Shown here piece by piece: positions 10,733 to 22,500 of a DNA stretch of 64,000 bases. The stretch comes from Channallabes apus. Taxonomy: Eukaryota; Chordata; Actinopteri; Siluriformes; Clariidae. The notes beneath the pieces were generated by a model. That model was not told the DNA's origin. It was given only the letters and a program-made list of their open reading frames with translations, and did no database searches. The first letter of the stretch is position 1. Every line of letters starts with the position of its first letter. The translations under genes were made by a program, and so were the position numbers. The DNA is taken from assembly GCA_030522415.1 (NCBI GenBank), contig CM060109.1:1-64000 (forward strand), read 5' to 3'.

Positions 10733-11930
10733 GGTTAATTGTAAGATGGTTTAGGCTGTATTAGGATAATTTCAGTAAATTTTAATCTTTAAATCTTTAA
10801 TGTTTACATTAATATTTAAAACAAATAATACTTTAGAAGTAATTGCATGATGGTTCAGGTTGTATTAGGATAATTTCAATAAAATTAAACCTTAGTTCTA
10901 TATTCTTTAATTACACCAGTATTATAAATAGGACTTTAAAAAGGTTCATTTATTAAAATTTAAATTTTAAATCAATAAATTAATAAACATAAATTACTTA
11001 TTCAATTGGTTATGAGACACGGGCCTAGGACTGATCGACCTACGGCCGGCCACCATAGAAGAGGGTGTCTAGTAATAAAAGGCCGAAACACCCTGTGACT
11101 CTATGGTTTACTACTGATGACGTGTCTCACAATTTAGGATGTCGTTGGGTTAAAGGGTACCTTAATCTTAGCTCACACCTTTAACCTTAAAAAGGATTTA
11201 GTGCGTCTCTCATACCTGAACCCAAAATATAACCGTCAGTGTCTTCAGCCGCTTATTTAGAATCCTAATCCTAAACTTCAAACCTAAAACATAACCGTCA
11301 GTTTTGAACCCTACGCCTAAACCTTAAACTCAGAACATAACCGTCAGTTTTAACCCTAACTCTTAGAACCCTATTAGTTTCAAATACAATGTTTAAAGTC
11401 TAAACATTAACCGTAAACCTAGTTGACCTCGGACTTTTAACTTTAGGTTCCAGGTCTGCAGGGAACCGAGTCTTCCCAACCTATCCCCATACCCATCCTA
11501 TCCCCAAAGTTCCTTGCCTTGGACCCTGTCCCGGGACCGTTACCCTTAATGTCTTCAACCTTACCCCTTTTCCAAAACCCTCACCTTACTCGGTGCCTAT
11601 GTTTGACCTTAAAGCCACAGGCATTTACTGTAACTTTGCTTAGCTCAAAACACTTCAGCCTTTGTGTATAATGGCGTGACTTTAACTAGAAATGACCCCG
11701 AACCTCAACCCCCAGGCCCTGATTTTAATTTTAACCCTTAAGCGGGTATCTCGGCTCATGGAGGGTCTTTACAACAGCTTAGCTAAAAGCGGAGTCTTTA
11801 GCTCTTAAACTCTAAACAGGCGACACTGGTCGACCGTCATAGTGGAGAAGGCTGAAAATGAGGCCTGAGTGGCTGGCCCGTGCACAACGCTGGTTCCGGG
11901 TCCTTCCCGGGGCAGTGGATTATTTTACTT
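10733..11930. repeat. 1.2-kb subtelomeric block, copy 1
   Basis: This AT-rich, non-coding block begins ggttaattgtaagatggttt and ends cagtggattattttacttta. It is nearly identical to 12187-13378 at an offset of about 1450 bp; differences are scattered substitutions and small indels. Its first 250 bp hold two related sub-repeats (gatggttyaggytgtattaggataatttca). Telomere arrays flank it on both sides, so the unit is telomere array, block, telomere array. Confidence 0.92.
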
Positions 11931-11979
11931 TACCCTAACCCTAGCCCTAGCCCTAACCCTAACCCTAACCCTAACCCTA
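11931..11979. repeat. Interstitial telomere array with CCCTAG variants
   Basis: About eight units, two of them CCCTAG. Same orientation as the chromosome end. After it, 11980-12103 is a short degenerate spacer (ctaatcttaaccctaacttaccc). Confidence 0.93.
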
Positions 11980-12103
11980 TTCTTTCCTAGCCCTAATCTT
12001 AACCCTAACTTACCCAACCCTAATTTTACCTACCCCTATTTCAAACCCTTACCTTTTATTTCCGGCGTGGGAGCGGGCATGGCCCGGCTTCGCGGCTATT
12101 TCC

Positions 12104-12135
12104 CCTAACCTAACCCTAACCCTAACCCTAACCCT
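12104..12135. repeat. Interstitial telomere array
   Basis: Five CCCTAA-type units, one lacking a C. About 50 bp of unrelated sequence separates it from block copy 2. Confidence 0.93.
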
Positions 12136-12186
12136 GGGTGAGTCATGGTTATCTACCAGTCTTCACTGTGTGTAATATGTTTAAGA

Positions 12187-13378
12187 GGTTAATTGTAAGA
12201 TGGTTTAGGCTGTATTAGGATAATTTCAGTAAATTTAAATCTTTAATGTTTACATTAATATTTAAAACAAATAATACTTTAGAAGTGATTGCATGATGGT
12301 TCAGGTTGTATTAGGATAATTTCAATGAATTCAAACCTTAGTTCTATATTCTTTAATTACACCAGTATTATAAAAAGGACTTTAAAAAGGTTCATTTATT
12401 AAAATTAAAATTTTAAATCAATAAATTAATAAACATGAATTACTTATTCAATTGGTTATGAGACACGGGCCTAGGACTGATCGACCTACGGCCGGCCGCC
12501 ATAGAAGAGGGTGTCTAGTAATAAAAGGCCGAAACACCCTGTGACTCTATGGTTTACTACTGATGACGTGTCTCACAATTTAGGATGTCGTTGGGTTAAA
12601 GGGTACCTTAATCTTAGCTCACACCTTTAACCTTAAAAAGGATTTAGTGCGTCTCTCATACCTGAACCCAAAATATAACCGTCAGTGTCTTCAGCCGCTT
12701 ATTTAGAATCCTAATCCTAAACTTCAAACCTAAAACATAACCGTCAGTTTTGAACCCTACGCCTAAACCTTAAACTCAGAACATAACCGTCAGTTTTAAC
12801 CCTAACTCTTAGAACCCTATTAGTTTCAAATACAATGTTTAAAGTCTAAACATTAACCGTAAACCTAGTTGACCTCGGACTTTTAACTTTAGGTTCCAGG
12901 TCGGCAGGGAACCGAGTCTTCCCAACCTATCCCCATACCCATCCTATCCCCAAAGTTCCTTGCCTTGGACCCTGTCCCGGGACCGTTACCCTTAATGTCT
13001 TCAACCTTACCCCTTTTCCAAAACCCTCACCTTACTCGGTGCCTATGTTTGACCTTAAAGCCAACAGGCATTTACTCTAATTTTACTTGGCTCAAAACAC
13101 TTCAGCCTTTGCGTATAATGGCGTGACTTTAACTAGAAATGACCCCGAATCTCAACCCCCAGGCCCTGATTTTAATTTTAACCCTTAAGCGGGTATCTCG
13201 GCTCATGGAGGGTCTTTACAACAGCTTAGCTAAAAGCGGAGTCTTTAGCTCTTAAACCCTAAACAGGCGACACTGGTCGACCGTCATAATGGAGAAGGCT
13301 GAAAATGAGGCCTGAGTGGCTGGCCCGTGCACAACGCTGGTTCCGGGTCCTTCCCGGGGCAGTGGATTATTTTACTTT
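12187..13378. repeat. 1.2-kb subtelomeric block, copy 2
   Basis: Second copy of the block at 10733-11930, starting ggttaattgtaagatggttt. It differs by a short deletion near 12240 and single-base changes. No reading frame of note. A three-unit telomere array follows at once. Confidence 0.92.
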
Positions 13379-13396
13379 ACCCTAACCCTAACCCTA
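13379..13396. repeat. Short interstitial telomere array
   Basis: Three CCCTAA units at the right edge of block copy 2, in the same position relative to the block as the array at 11931. Confidence 0.9.
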
Positions 13397-13740
13397 TAGG
13401 CCCATCAATTTTAATTTACCAAACACACAGGTTTTTACTATATTTCTTCTAATTTTATCTTATTTGAAACCTAATTTTAAATTGCTGATCTTCACATTTC
13501 TTCTACTCTTTTACGTTCTTCAATTTTTTACATTTTCAGTTTAATCTTTTGAATAAAGTACAATACATTCTTTTAGATTTTTTTCTTTTCTTTTTTTTCT
13601 CTCCTTTCTTCTGAAAAAGAATAACCTAAAAACTCTTTTATTTTAGGTCCTATCTATTACCATGTTGGTTTTTAATATAAAAAATATATATATAGTTGGC
13701 CTGTACATAGAAGTGTATGCATACACTCTCTTAAAGATAA
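13397..13740. other. AT-rich spacer, no gene seen
   Basis: T/A-rich DNA with a pyrimidine run at 13560-13615 and a short (AT)n near 13680. Nothing else recognised. Confidence 0.5.
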
Positions 13741-13951
13741 TTTTTTCCCCCTAACCTAACCTTAACCCTAATGCGTCTCTTATCCCTGAACTCAAAACAT
13801 AACCGTTAGTTTTGAACTCTAAACCTAATTTTTTAAACCTAAACATAACGGTTAGTTTAAAATGTAAGTTTTAGAACCCTAGGTCAGCATAACCATATTT
13901 TCCTGTAACCCTAGTCTGACCTTTAACCTTTCCACAGGCATGGTCACTTAA
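13741..13951. repeat. Third, decayed 1.2-kb block: left fragment
   Basis: The phrases tgcgtctcttatccctgaac, aaaacataaccgttagtttt and cctttccacaggcat are diverged matches to the middle of the 1.2-kb block. Homology stops at the TA where a Tc1-like element begins; the matching right part resumes after that element. Confidence 0.75.
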
Positions 13952-15106
13952 TACAAACCGGATTCCAAAAAAGTTGGGACACTAAATAAATTGTGAATAA
14001 AAAACGAATGCAATGATGTGGAGATGGCAAATGTCAATATTTTATTCAGAATAGAACATAGATGACAGATCAAAAGTTTAATCCGAGAAAATTTATAATT
14101 TTATAGGAAAAATATGTTGATTCCAAATTTCACGGTGTCAACAAATCCCAAAAAAGTTGGGACAAGTAGCAATAAGAGGCTGGAAAAAGTAAATTTGAGC
14201 ATAACAAAGAGCTGGAAGACCAATTAACAGTAATTAGGTTAATTGGCAACATGATTGTGTATAAAAAGAGCTTCTCAGAGTGGCAGTGTCTCTCAGAAGC
14301 CAAGATGGGTAGAGGATCACCAATTCCCACAATGTTGCGCAGAAAGACAGTGGAGCAATATCAGAAAGCTGTTACCCAGCGAAAAATTGCAAAGACTTTG
14401 CAGTTATCATCATCAACTGTGCATAATATCATCCGAAGATTCAGAGAATCTGGAACAATCTCTGTGCGTAAGGGTCAAGGGCGTAAAACCATACTGGATG
14501 CCCGTGATCTCCGGGCCCTTAAACGACACTGCACCACAAACAGGAATGCTACTGTAAAGGAAATCACAGAATGGGCTCTGGAATACTTCCAGAAACCATT
14601 GTCAGTGAACACAATCCACCGTGCCATCCGCCGTTGCCAGCTGAAACTCTACAGTGCAAAGAAGAAGCCATTTCTAAGCAAGATCCACAAGCACAGGCAT
14701 TTTCATTGGGCCAGGGATCATTTAAAATGGACTGTCGCAAAATGGAAGACTGTTCTGTGGTCAGACGAGTCACGATTCGAAGTTCTTTTTGGAAATGTGG
14801 GACGCCATGTCATCCGGACCAAAGAGGAAAAGGACAACCCAAGTTGTTATCAACGCTCAGTTCAGAAGCCTGCATCTCTGATGGTATGGAGTTTCATGAG
14901 TGCGTGTGGCATGGGCAGCTTGCATATCTGGAAAGGCACCATCAATGCAGAAAAAAATATTCAGGTTCTAGAACAACATATGCTCCCATCCAGACGTCAT
15001 CTCTTTCAGGGAAGACCCTGCATTTTTCAACAAGATAATGCCAGACCACATTCTGCATCAATCACAACATCATGGCTGCGTAGGAGAAGGATCCGGGTAC
15101 TGAAAT

Positions 15107-15294
15107 CGCCGCCGTCACCCTTGGCTTGCTCATCAGAGAAATTTCATTCATTCGTCTCATTATTATCTGCACATTTTTCTCACACATCCACACTTCCAAT
15201 TATTTTCTTTTCTATAATTATTATTATTATTTGTTTTTATTTATTTATTTTCTATTATAATTTTATTTATTTATTTATTACTTTATATATAATT

Positions 15295-15347
<53 letters not shown>

Positions 15348-15452
15348 ATTTTTTTTTTTTTTTTGTTAAATTTCTTTAATTTTTGTGAAGCTGCTTTGAG
15401 ACAATGACCATTGTTAAAAGCGCTATATAAATAAAATTGAATTGAATTGAAT
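15107..15452 (+). mobile_element. 5'-truncated non-LTR retroposon inside Tc1-A
   Basis: A 346-bp insert flanked by a 6-bp target duplication TGAAAT (15101-15106 and 15453-15458). It ends in a tail common in fish genomes: gctgctttgagacaatg, ttgttaaaagcgctatataaataaa, then (GAATT)n. An internal TA microsatellite occupies 15299-15343. Related tails occur at 21293 (reverse), 32774 and 50707. Confidence 0.85.
15299..15343. repeat. (TA)n microsatellite
   Basis: About 22 TA dinucleotides followed by a T run, inside the retroposon. Confidence 0.95.
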
Positions 15453-15815
15453 TGAAATGGCCAGTCTGCAGTCCAGATCTTTCCCCTATAGAGAACATTT
15501 GGTGCATCATAAAGAGGAAGGTGCGACAAAGAAGGCCCAAGACGATTGAACAGTTAGAGGCCTGTATTAGACAAGAATGGGAAAGCATTCCTATTTCTAA
15601 ACTTGAGAAACTGGTCTCCTCGGTCCCCAGACATCTGTTGAGTGTTGTAAGAAGAGGGGGAGATGCCACACAGTGGTGAAAATGGCCTTGTCCCAACTTT
15701 TTGGGGATTTGTTGACACCATGACATTTTGATTCACGATATGTTTCCCTTAAAATTATAAATTTTCTCAGTTTAAACTTTTGTTCCGTGATTTATGTTCT
15801 ATTCTGAATAAAATA

Positions 15816-17454
15816 CAGTGGTGTGAAAAACTATTTGCCCCCCAGCTGATTTCTTATTCTTTTGCATGTTTGTCACACAAAATGTTTCTGATCATCAAAC
15901 ACATTTAACTATTAGTCAAAGATAACACAAGTAAACACAAAATGCAGTTTTTAAATGAGGGGTTTTATTATTTAGGGAGAAAAAAAATCCAAACATACAT
16001 GGCCCTGTGTGAAAAAGTAATTGCCCCCTGAACCTAATAACTGGTTGGGCCACCCTTAGCAGCAATAACTGCAATAAAGCATTTGCGATAACTTGCAACG
16101 AGTCTTTTACAGCGCTCTGGAGGAATTTTGGCCCACTCATCTTTGCAGAATTGTTGTGCTTTATTTATTTAATTATTTAACAGCTTTATTTGAGGGTTTT
16201 CTAGCATGAACCGCCTTTTTAAGGTCATGCCACAACATCTCAATAGGATTCAGGTCAGGACTTTGACTAGGCCACTCCAAAGTCTTCATTTTGTTTTTCT
16301 TCAGCCATTCAGAGGTGGATTTGCTGGTGTGTTTTGCGTCATTGTCCTGCTGCAGCACCCAAGATCGCTTCAGCTTGAGTTGACGAACAGATGGCCGGAC
16401 ATTCTCCTTCAGGATTTTTTGGTAGACAGTAGAATTCATGGTTCCATCTATCACAGCAAGCCTTCCAGGTCCTGAAGCAGCAAAACAACCCCAGACCATC
16501 ACACTACCACCACCATATTTTACTGTTGGTATGATGTTCTTTTTCTGAAATGCTGTGTTACTTTTACGCCAGATGTAACGGGACACGCACCTTCCAAAAA
16601 GTTCAACTTTTGTCTCGTCGGTCCACAAGGTATTTTCCCAAAAGTCTTGGCAATCATTGAGATGTTTTTTAGCAAAATTGAGACGAGCCTTAATGTTCTT
16701 TTTGCTTAAAAGTGGTTTGCGCCTTGGAAATCTGCCATGCAGGCCGTTTTTGCCCGGTCTCTTTCTTATGGTGTAGTCGTGAACACTGACCTTAATTGAG
16801 GCAAGTGAGGCCTGCTGTTCTTTAGATGTTGTCCTGGGGTCTTTTGTGGCCTCTCAGATGAGTTGTCTCTGCGCTCTGGGGGTAATTTTGGTCGGCCGGC
16901 CACTCCTGGGAAGGTTCACCACTGTTCCATGTTTTTGCCATTTGTGGATAATGGCTCTCACTGTGGTTCGCTGGAGTCCCAAAGCTTTAGAAATGGCTTT
17001 ATAACCTTTACCAGACTGATAGATCTCAATTACTTTTGTTCTCATTTGTTCCTGAATTTCTTTGGATCTTGGCATGATGTCTAGCTTTGGAGGTGCTTTT
17101 GGTCTACTTCTCTGTGTCAGGTAGCTCCTATTTAAGTGATTTCTTGATTGAAACAGGTGTGGCAGTAATCAGGCCTGGGGGTGACTACAGAAATTGAACT
17201 CAGGTGTGATAAACCACAGTTAAGTTATTTTTTAACAAGGGGGGCAATCACTTTTTCACACAGGGCCATGTAGATTTGGAGTTTTTTTTCTCCCTTAATA
17301 ACGTAAACCTTCATTTAAAAACTGCATTTTGTGTTCAATTATGTTATCTTTGACTAATAGTTAACGGTTTTTGATGAGCAGAAACATTTAAGTGTGACAA
17401 ACATGCAAAAGAATAAGAAATCAGGAAGGGGGCAAATAGTTTTTCACACCACTG
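15816..17454 (-). mobile_element. Tc1-like DNA transposon (family B), copy 1, nested in Tc1-A
   Basis: Terminal inverted repeats cagtggtgtgaaaaactatt at both ends, flanked by TA (17455-17456 and 15814-15815). The insertion interrupts the right TIR of Tc1-A between ttctgaataaaata and gacatttgccatctcc. The inverted ends are long (about 200 bp, with a second motif aagtgattgccccc). The transposase runs on the minus strand. Confidence 0.95.
16130..17075 (-). pseudogene. Tc1-B transposase, copy 1 (broken)
   Basis: Begins at 17075 ([20 protein letters not shown]) with the paired-like HTH ([20 protein letters not shown]) and [15 protein letters not shown]-to-TGA stop lies at 16856-16854; the frame then stays open to 16173 through WTDETKVELFG, QQDNDAKHTS and [13 protein letters not shown] (DD34E-type acidic residues). 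An AT-rich insertion near 16175 adds a stop and removes the last ~40 residues. Non-functional. Confidence 0.92.
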
Positions 17455-17544
17455 TATAGACATTTGCCATCTCCACATCATTGCATTCAGTTTTTATTCA
17501 TTCAATTTGTTTAGTGTCCCAACTTTTTTGGAATCCGGTTTGTA

Positions 17545-17769
17545 CTAATTCTACTCGAATTAGAATTCCAATTATTCTCATCTAATTGGATAAATTTTAC
17601 CCCAGCCTAGCCCAAAACACGATCATTAGCCTTGCATAATCTATCAGGCGCCATATCTGTCAATCGTTTGTATGGAGAGTGCTGGAGATGATGCCTGAGT
17701 TGCAGGCCCGTGCATCACGTGGGTTCTGGGTTTATCCCAAGGCTATATCTTTTTACCCTAACCCTAACC
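17545..17769. repeat. Third, decayed 1.2-kb block: right fragment, ending in telomere repeats
   Basis: The phrases gatgcctgagttgcaggcccgtgcatcacg and ttctgggtttatcccaagg align with the right end of the 1.2-kb block (gaggcctgagtggctggcccgtgcacaacg). It ends in ttttaccctaaccctaacct (17751-17770), in the same place as the arrays that end copies 1 and 2. This is the innermost subtelomeric repeat found. Confidence 0.8.
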
Positions 17770-18072
17770 TGAAAGCTAAAGAAGAAGAAGGAAATCTCAT
17801 GTTCAATTTCATGATCAAACCACGGGCCTCCTGTTTAATTTGGGCTTCCCCTCACAGCCATTTGTGTTTTCTGCTGTTCCAACAGTTGGACTGAAAACCA
17901 TCAACGATAAAACTGAGCACATCTGCTTTAAATGAAGCCTCAAATGACTGACAGTTGATCTTAAATAATTATGACACAATCATAACCTCTGATCATGATG
18001 ATTTTTAGAAAAAGTGCATTTTTGCCTTTTGTCATTTACAAACCACACTGTAACACTGTATAACAGAACATA

Positions 18073-18082
18073 TTTATTTATT
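18073..18082 (-). promoter_or_regulatory. Poly(A) signals of the astacin-like gene
   Basis: Two overlapping AATAAA hexamers on the minus strand (tttatttatt on plus), about 195 bases past the stop codon. Placement fits a 3' end; no transcript evidence. Confidence 0.5.
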
Positions 18083-18274
18083 CAAACAATACAATTTATT
18101 AATTTATGTATGTGTAGATAACTTGTTTATATATAAAGTTTTAAATTCATCAATGGATGGTGTTAAGTTTTTTTAGTCGTTCTGGATAAGCTTAAATGTA
18201 AATGCTAATAAATTAGGTATGAACAGCATTAAAGCATTTTTTTAAATGCCTAAAAAAATGCTTCAAACGTTTTT

Positions 18275-19421
18275 TTAAGAACATTTGTAAATGTTATTGA
18301 TTTTCATGAGATCAAGTTCACTTGGACCAAATCTTTGTCCCAGTTTAATATTCCAGCTTCGTTTTGGCACAATGGTAGCATCACCATCCTTAGAGTAGGC
18401 ATACCTGCAAACACATGAAAAATTTTATCCCTTACTTACCTGTTTATTATAAAATATAAATACTTTTTAAGACATGTTCTTGACTTGGTTTAATTCTCAC
18501 ACAGTCGTTAATAAGATTAAATGAATTTACCAAATAATGTATTAAGTTTTAAGTTAAGTTAAGCCTTTATTTGTCACATATACATTACAGCACAGTCTTC
18601 GCATATCCCAGCATAACTGGGGTCAGAGCGCAGGGTCAGCCATGATACAGCGCCCCTGGAGCAGTTAGGGTTAAGGGCCTTGCTCAAGGGCCCAACTGTG
18701 GCAACCGAACCACCGATCTTCCGGTCGGTAACCCAGTACCTTAGCCCTCTGAGCCACCACTGCCCCATGTATTGAAACACATGTAAAATCCTACGTGAAG
18801 TGCATTTATAAAAAAGCATTGAATAGTGTAATAACAAAATGCTGTCCGTTATTCCCAACTTCTAACAAGTAGAGAAATCTTAATTTCATTATGTAACTGA
18901 TATTTTTATTTAATTACAGGGAAACATCGGATTGTGAGTAACCCGGTTTGCGAGCATTCTGCAAGACGAGCAAAACTTTTTAATGAATTTTGACTTGAAA
19001 ATAATATACGAATACCAAGTATCATCGAGTATCATGTGGCACTCATGCGCTTCTCGTTTTGACACCCCGAGCCAATGGTTCTTCTCTCTCTCACCCTGCG
19101 GAATTGTGGATAATCGTCTCCCATGCTCGGTATTAGTGTGCGTCTCTCACTCGTATAATCAACATCTGTGCACGCAAATTGAAAAAGTAAATCGGAGATT
19201 AAAATTTAAATTAAGATCGAGTTCTGACCTAACACTGTGACCACAGGTGTGTGTGTGTCCGTAAAGCATTTTTTATTAAAATTAAGATCAAGTTCTGACT
19301 AAGCATTTTTTGTTGTGTGTGTGGGTGAAATTTTTTATTACACACACAAACAACAAAAAATGCTTTACGAGAGGAGAGGAGGGGGGCGGCTGCTATGTAG
19401 GACATACACCTATGCGCGCGT

Positions 19422-19462
<41 letters not shown>

Positions 19463-19510
19463 AGTTTACCAAATAGAACCCCGCCTGTCTGCAAGCTAGT
19501 CGGTGTGTGC

Positions 19511-19570
<60 letters not shown>

Positions 19571-22500
19571 ACGCGCGCACACGCTTGGTTGTCTGAGAGT
19601 CTATCGGTAAACTGGTGTGTGTGTGCACGTGCACATGGGTGTGTCTCCTACATAGCTGCTGCCTCCCCTCCTCTCCTCTTGCTGTTCTCAATTACTACAG
19701 CCATTATTCTTTCAAAGGTAAAATGCAGATTAATTAGGGCCCAAGCACTATAGGGTGCGCTATAGGGTACACACATACACACATCCTGTCTCAAGATGCA
19801 TACACATGCACAAACACTTATATCACACAAATTACAAATGTTAACACTCTAACACACACAGACAGACACATGCATGTTTACACAAATACACTCATTTATC
19901 ACACATCACAAATTTTAACACACACACTCACATCACTGTCTCACATGCCCGCACGCAGAAACACGCACACACTAACAAGTCACATGTCTCACACACACAT
20001 CACAAATTTTAACACACAGACACAGGACCACAGACACACAAACATGCACAAACATATTTACTCGTCACACACAAACACACACACACCTCTCTCTCACACA
20101 CACGCTAAGCCTCACACACACATACACACACACACACTAACACACTCAACAAATAGGTAGGGCCCAAACTGACATTAGCCCTGTATAGTGTTTGATGTGT
20201 GCAAGTTGTGCAGTGCAACTGGAAGACAATAGCTTTTTCGAGGTCTTGACACACTCAAATAACACACAGGTTGTGCGGTGCCCCCGAGGTGGTGATGGCA
20301 CAGGGTGCTTGGACTCGTCATCGTTGCTTGCAACTATATTTCGTTTTATTTTTACTTTATATTTAGTTTTAATTATTTTTACATGAGTATGTTTGGGTTG
20401 TGGAATGAATCATCAGAGTTTCTATTATTTCTTATAGGGGAAATTCTCTTTGATATACAAGCACACTTCAGGAATGAATTATGCTTGTAATCCAAGGCTT
20501 AATTAATACAAGCTTAAGAAAAAAGAGTTTCCACAGCGAAATTGAAAAAGTAGATCAGAGATTAAAATTTGTCTTAATATTACTCTTTTACCAAAAAAAT
20601 ATTTTTACCACTCCAGTGCTGTTATTTCAGTGGTGAACATTTCAACTAATCCTGGTCAAATATTCCATTTTAATTTTCTAATTAATATCTATTGGTGCAG
20701 ATGTTTTTTTTTACATTGAGCAAGTATTATTAGTAGCTTATTTTAGAGTAGATTATTAAATCCGACACATAACTAGTTATAACATTGCTTTTACTCAACG
20801 TTTTGATTTGATTTCATTTATGGTGCACTTATCAGGCAGAGATCTAAGAAGTACTGCAAAAGTTTCATTAAATGGACAGACATACAGACAGACAGAGACT
20901 GGTTTTGGGTCCTCCAATATACGAAATGTAAATATTTCATTGAAAGATCGAGTTATGACTAATCTACAGACAAAATCTCTGTTATTTATATATATTATTA
21001 TGGTAAATATTAGGTTGTGAAAATTGTTTAAAGGGGTGAGAAACATATTTAATAATATACAACAAGTGAATAACATTAAAATAAATAACATACTTTCCAA
21101 AGTGCATGATGGAGCCATAGTCGTAAGGCATGTCCATGTTGTTCATCTTAAACTTCTCAAAGTTCCTCAAATGATCTGCAAAACACAAACTTATTCAGCA
21201 CCTTATAGAAGTTGTTTAGAAGTCCATTTAAAATACTGATTCAATTAATAAAATAATGTCTGTCCACAGGTAAGTATGCCCATGTACAAAGTTATTGTCA
21301 CACATAAATTCAATTCAATTAAAATGTATTTGTGTAGCACTTTTAACAATTGACATTGTCGCAAAGCAGCTTTGCACAATCAAAAGAATTAAGTTTGTAT
21401 GAAATGTGAATGTTTATGAATCAAAATGATAAGATTGTCCATGATGAGGAAGCCGAAGATGACGGCAACAATGGCAACGAAAAACTCCCTGAGATGGTAA
21501 CTGAGAGGAACTAGACTCAACAGGGAACCCATCCTCATTTGGGTGAAAACAGATAGCAGGGATTGATCTGCATAAAACTATGTGAGACTGGAAGTTCAGT
21601 ATAACAGGAGATGTGTTAAATTAAAAGGAGTCCAGTTTGATCCTGGAGGCTCAGGGAGACTGTAGGAAATTCCAGTTCTGCAATCAATAATCAGCTGTGA
21701 AGACTTGTTACTATACTAACTCCTGTCAGTGGCGGAGGGGGGTGGGGGGCATGCACACTCCTCTGGGTCAGACACAGAGAACGGCAAACGGGAATTAAGC
21801 TCTCAAACAAATGGTTCCCAACGGAATACTGTAGGTTCGATTGCAAAAATTCTTTCACCCTGAGTGGCAGGAACTTCTAGACTACAACCTATTGAATTCT
21901 CATGCCTGTAGAGTGTATTATACTGACGTGGTGACAATGTAAAGACACCCTCCGATGTTAAATTTGAGCAGAAAATTGAGCAGTTTGGAACAGCAAGCAG
22001 GAATTAACCTCTCAAACAAATTGAAATTGAAATGAATGGGGGAAAATGGTGTAGTTTTTTGGGAATTTTGGGAAAACCGTGCGACGAATCCTTACCAAAA
22101 GTCATAGCACACCATTCCCAATGGAGCTGCACGAAATGGTGTAACATATGTGAGGAGTTGAACGGTCCAAAGTTTTTACTTAACTAGAGAGGCACATTTC
22201 CTGAAGAACATGTGAGTGGTGCTTGCCATAGCATCATAGACATAGCATAAGCCACACGAGTCTACGTCAAACAGTGCGGGACTAGTTATGCGCCAAACTT
22301 TTGTATGAATAAGAAGAAAAATAATAATAATAAGCCTGTGAAATAACAATAGTAGTGCTTTGCTTCACAAGCACCACTAACTAGAGAGGCACATTTGTTT
22401 GCTTGCCATGGCATCATAGTCATAGATATGATGTCATAGCTGATGTTGGTCTCAATGTTAAGTCTAAGCCATGTAACAAAGCTGTGGGGTGTGATTCGTT

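Larger units (their letters stand above)
14305..15679 (+). pseudogene. Tc1-A transposase, split by a retroposon
   Basis: The frame is open from the probable start at 14305 (MGRGSPIPT; an in-frame ATG at 14251 lies earlier but in poorer context). The N-terminal helix-turn-helix includes KIAKTLQLSSSTVHNIIRRF. Two catalytic aspartates are visible in WSDESRFE and FQQDNARPHS. The frame is cut at about 15103, and the rest (CSPDLSPIENIW with the third acidic residue, to the stop near 15679) resumes after the insert. Apart from that insert the coding sequence looks nearly intact, which suggests a fairly young copy. It is inactive as it stands. Confidence 0.9.
13954..17542 (+). mobile_element. Tc1-like DNA transposon (family A) with two nested insertions
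   Basis: Terminal inverted repeats start caaaccggattccaaaaaag and end with the reverse complement, flanked by TA on both sides (13952-13953, 17543-17544). A second gttgggac motif in the left end (14150-14162) suggests the two-direct-repeat TIR design common in fish Tc1 elements. The element is interrupted by a retroposon (15107-15452) in the transposase gene and by a complete Tc1-B (15816-17454) in the right TIR, so its 3.6 kb is roughly 1.6 kb of original element. Confidence 0.93.

Noticed and set aside
19229..20160. Cys-Val and Thr-His repeat peptides
   Set aside because: Translations of (GT)n and CA-rich DNA.
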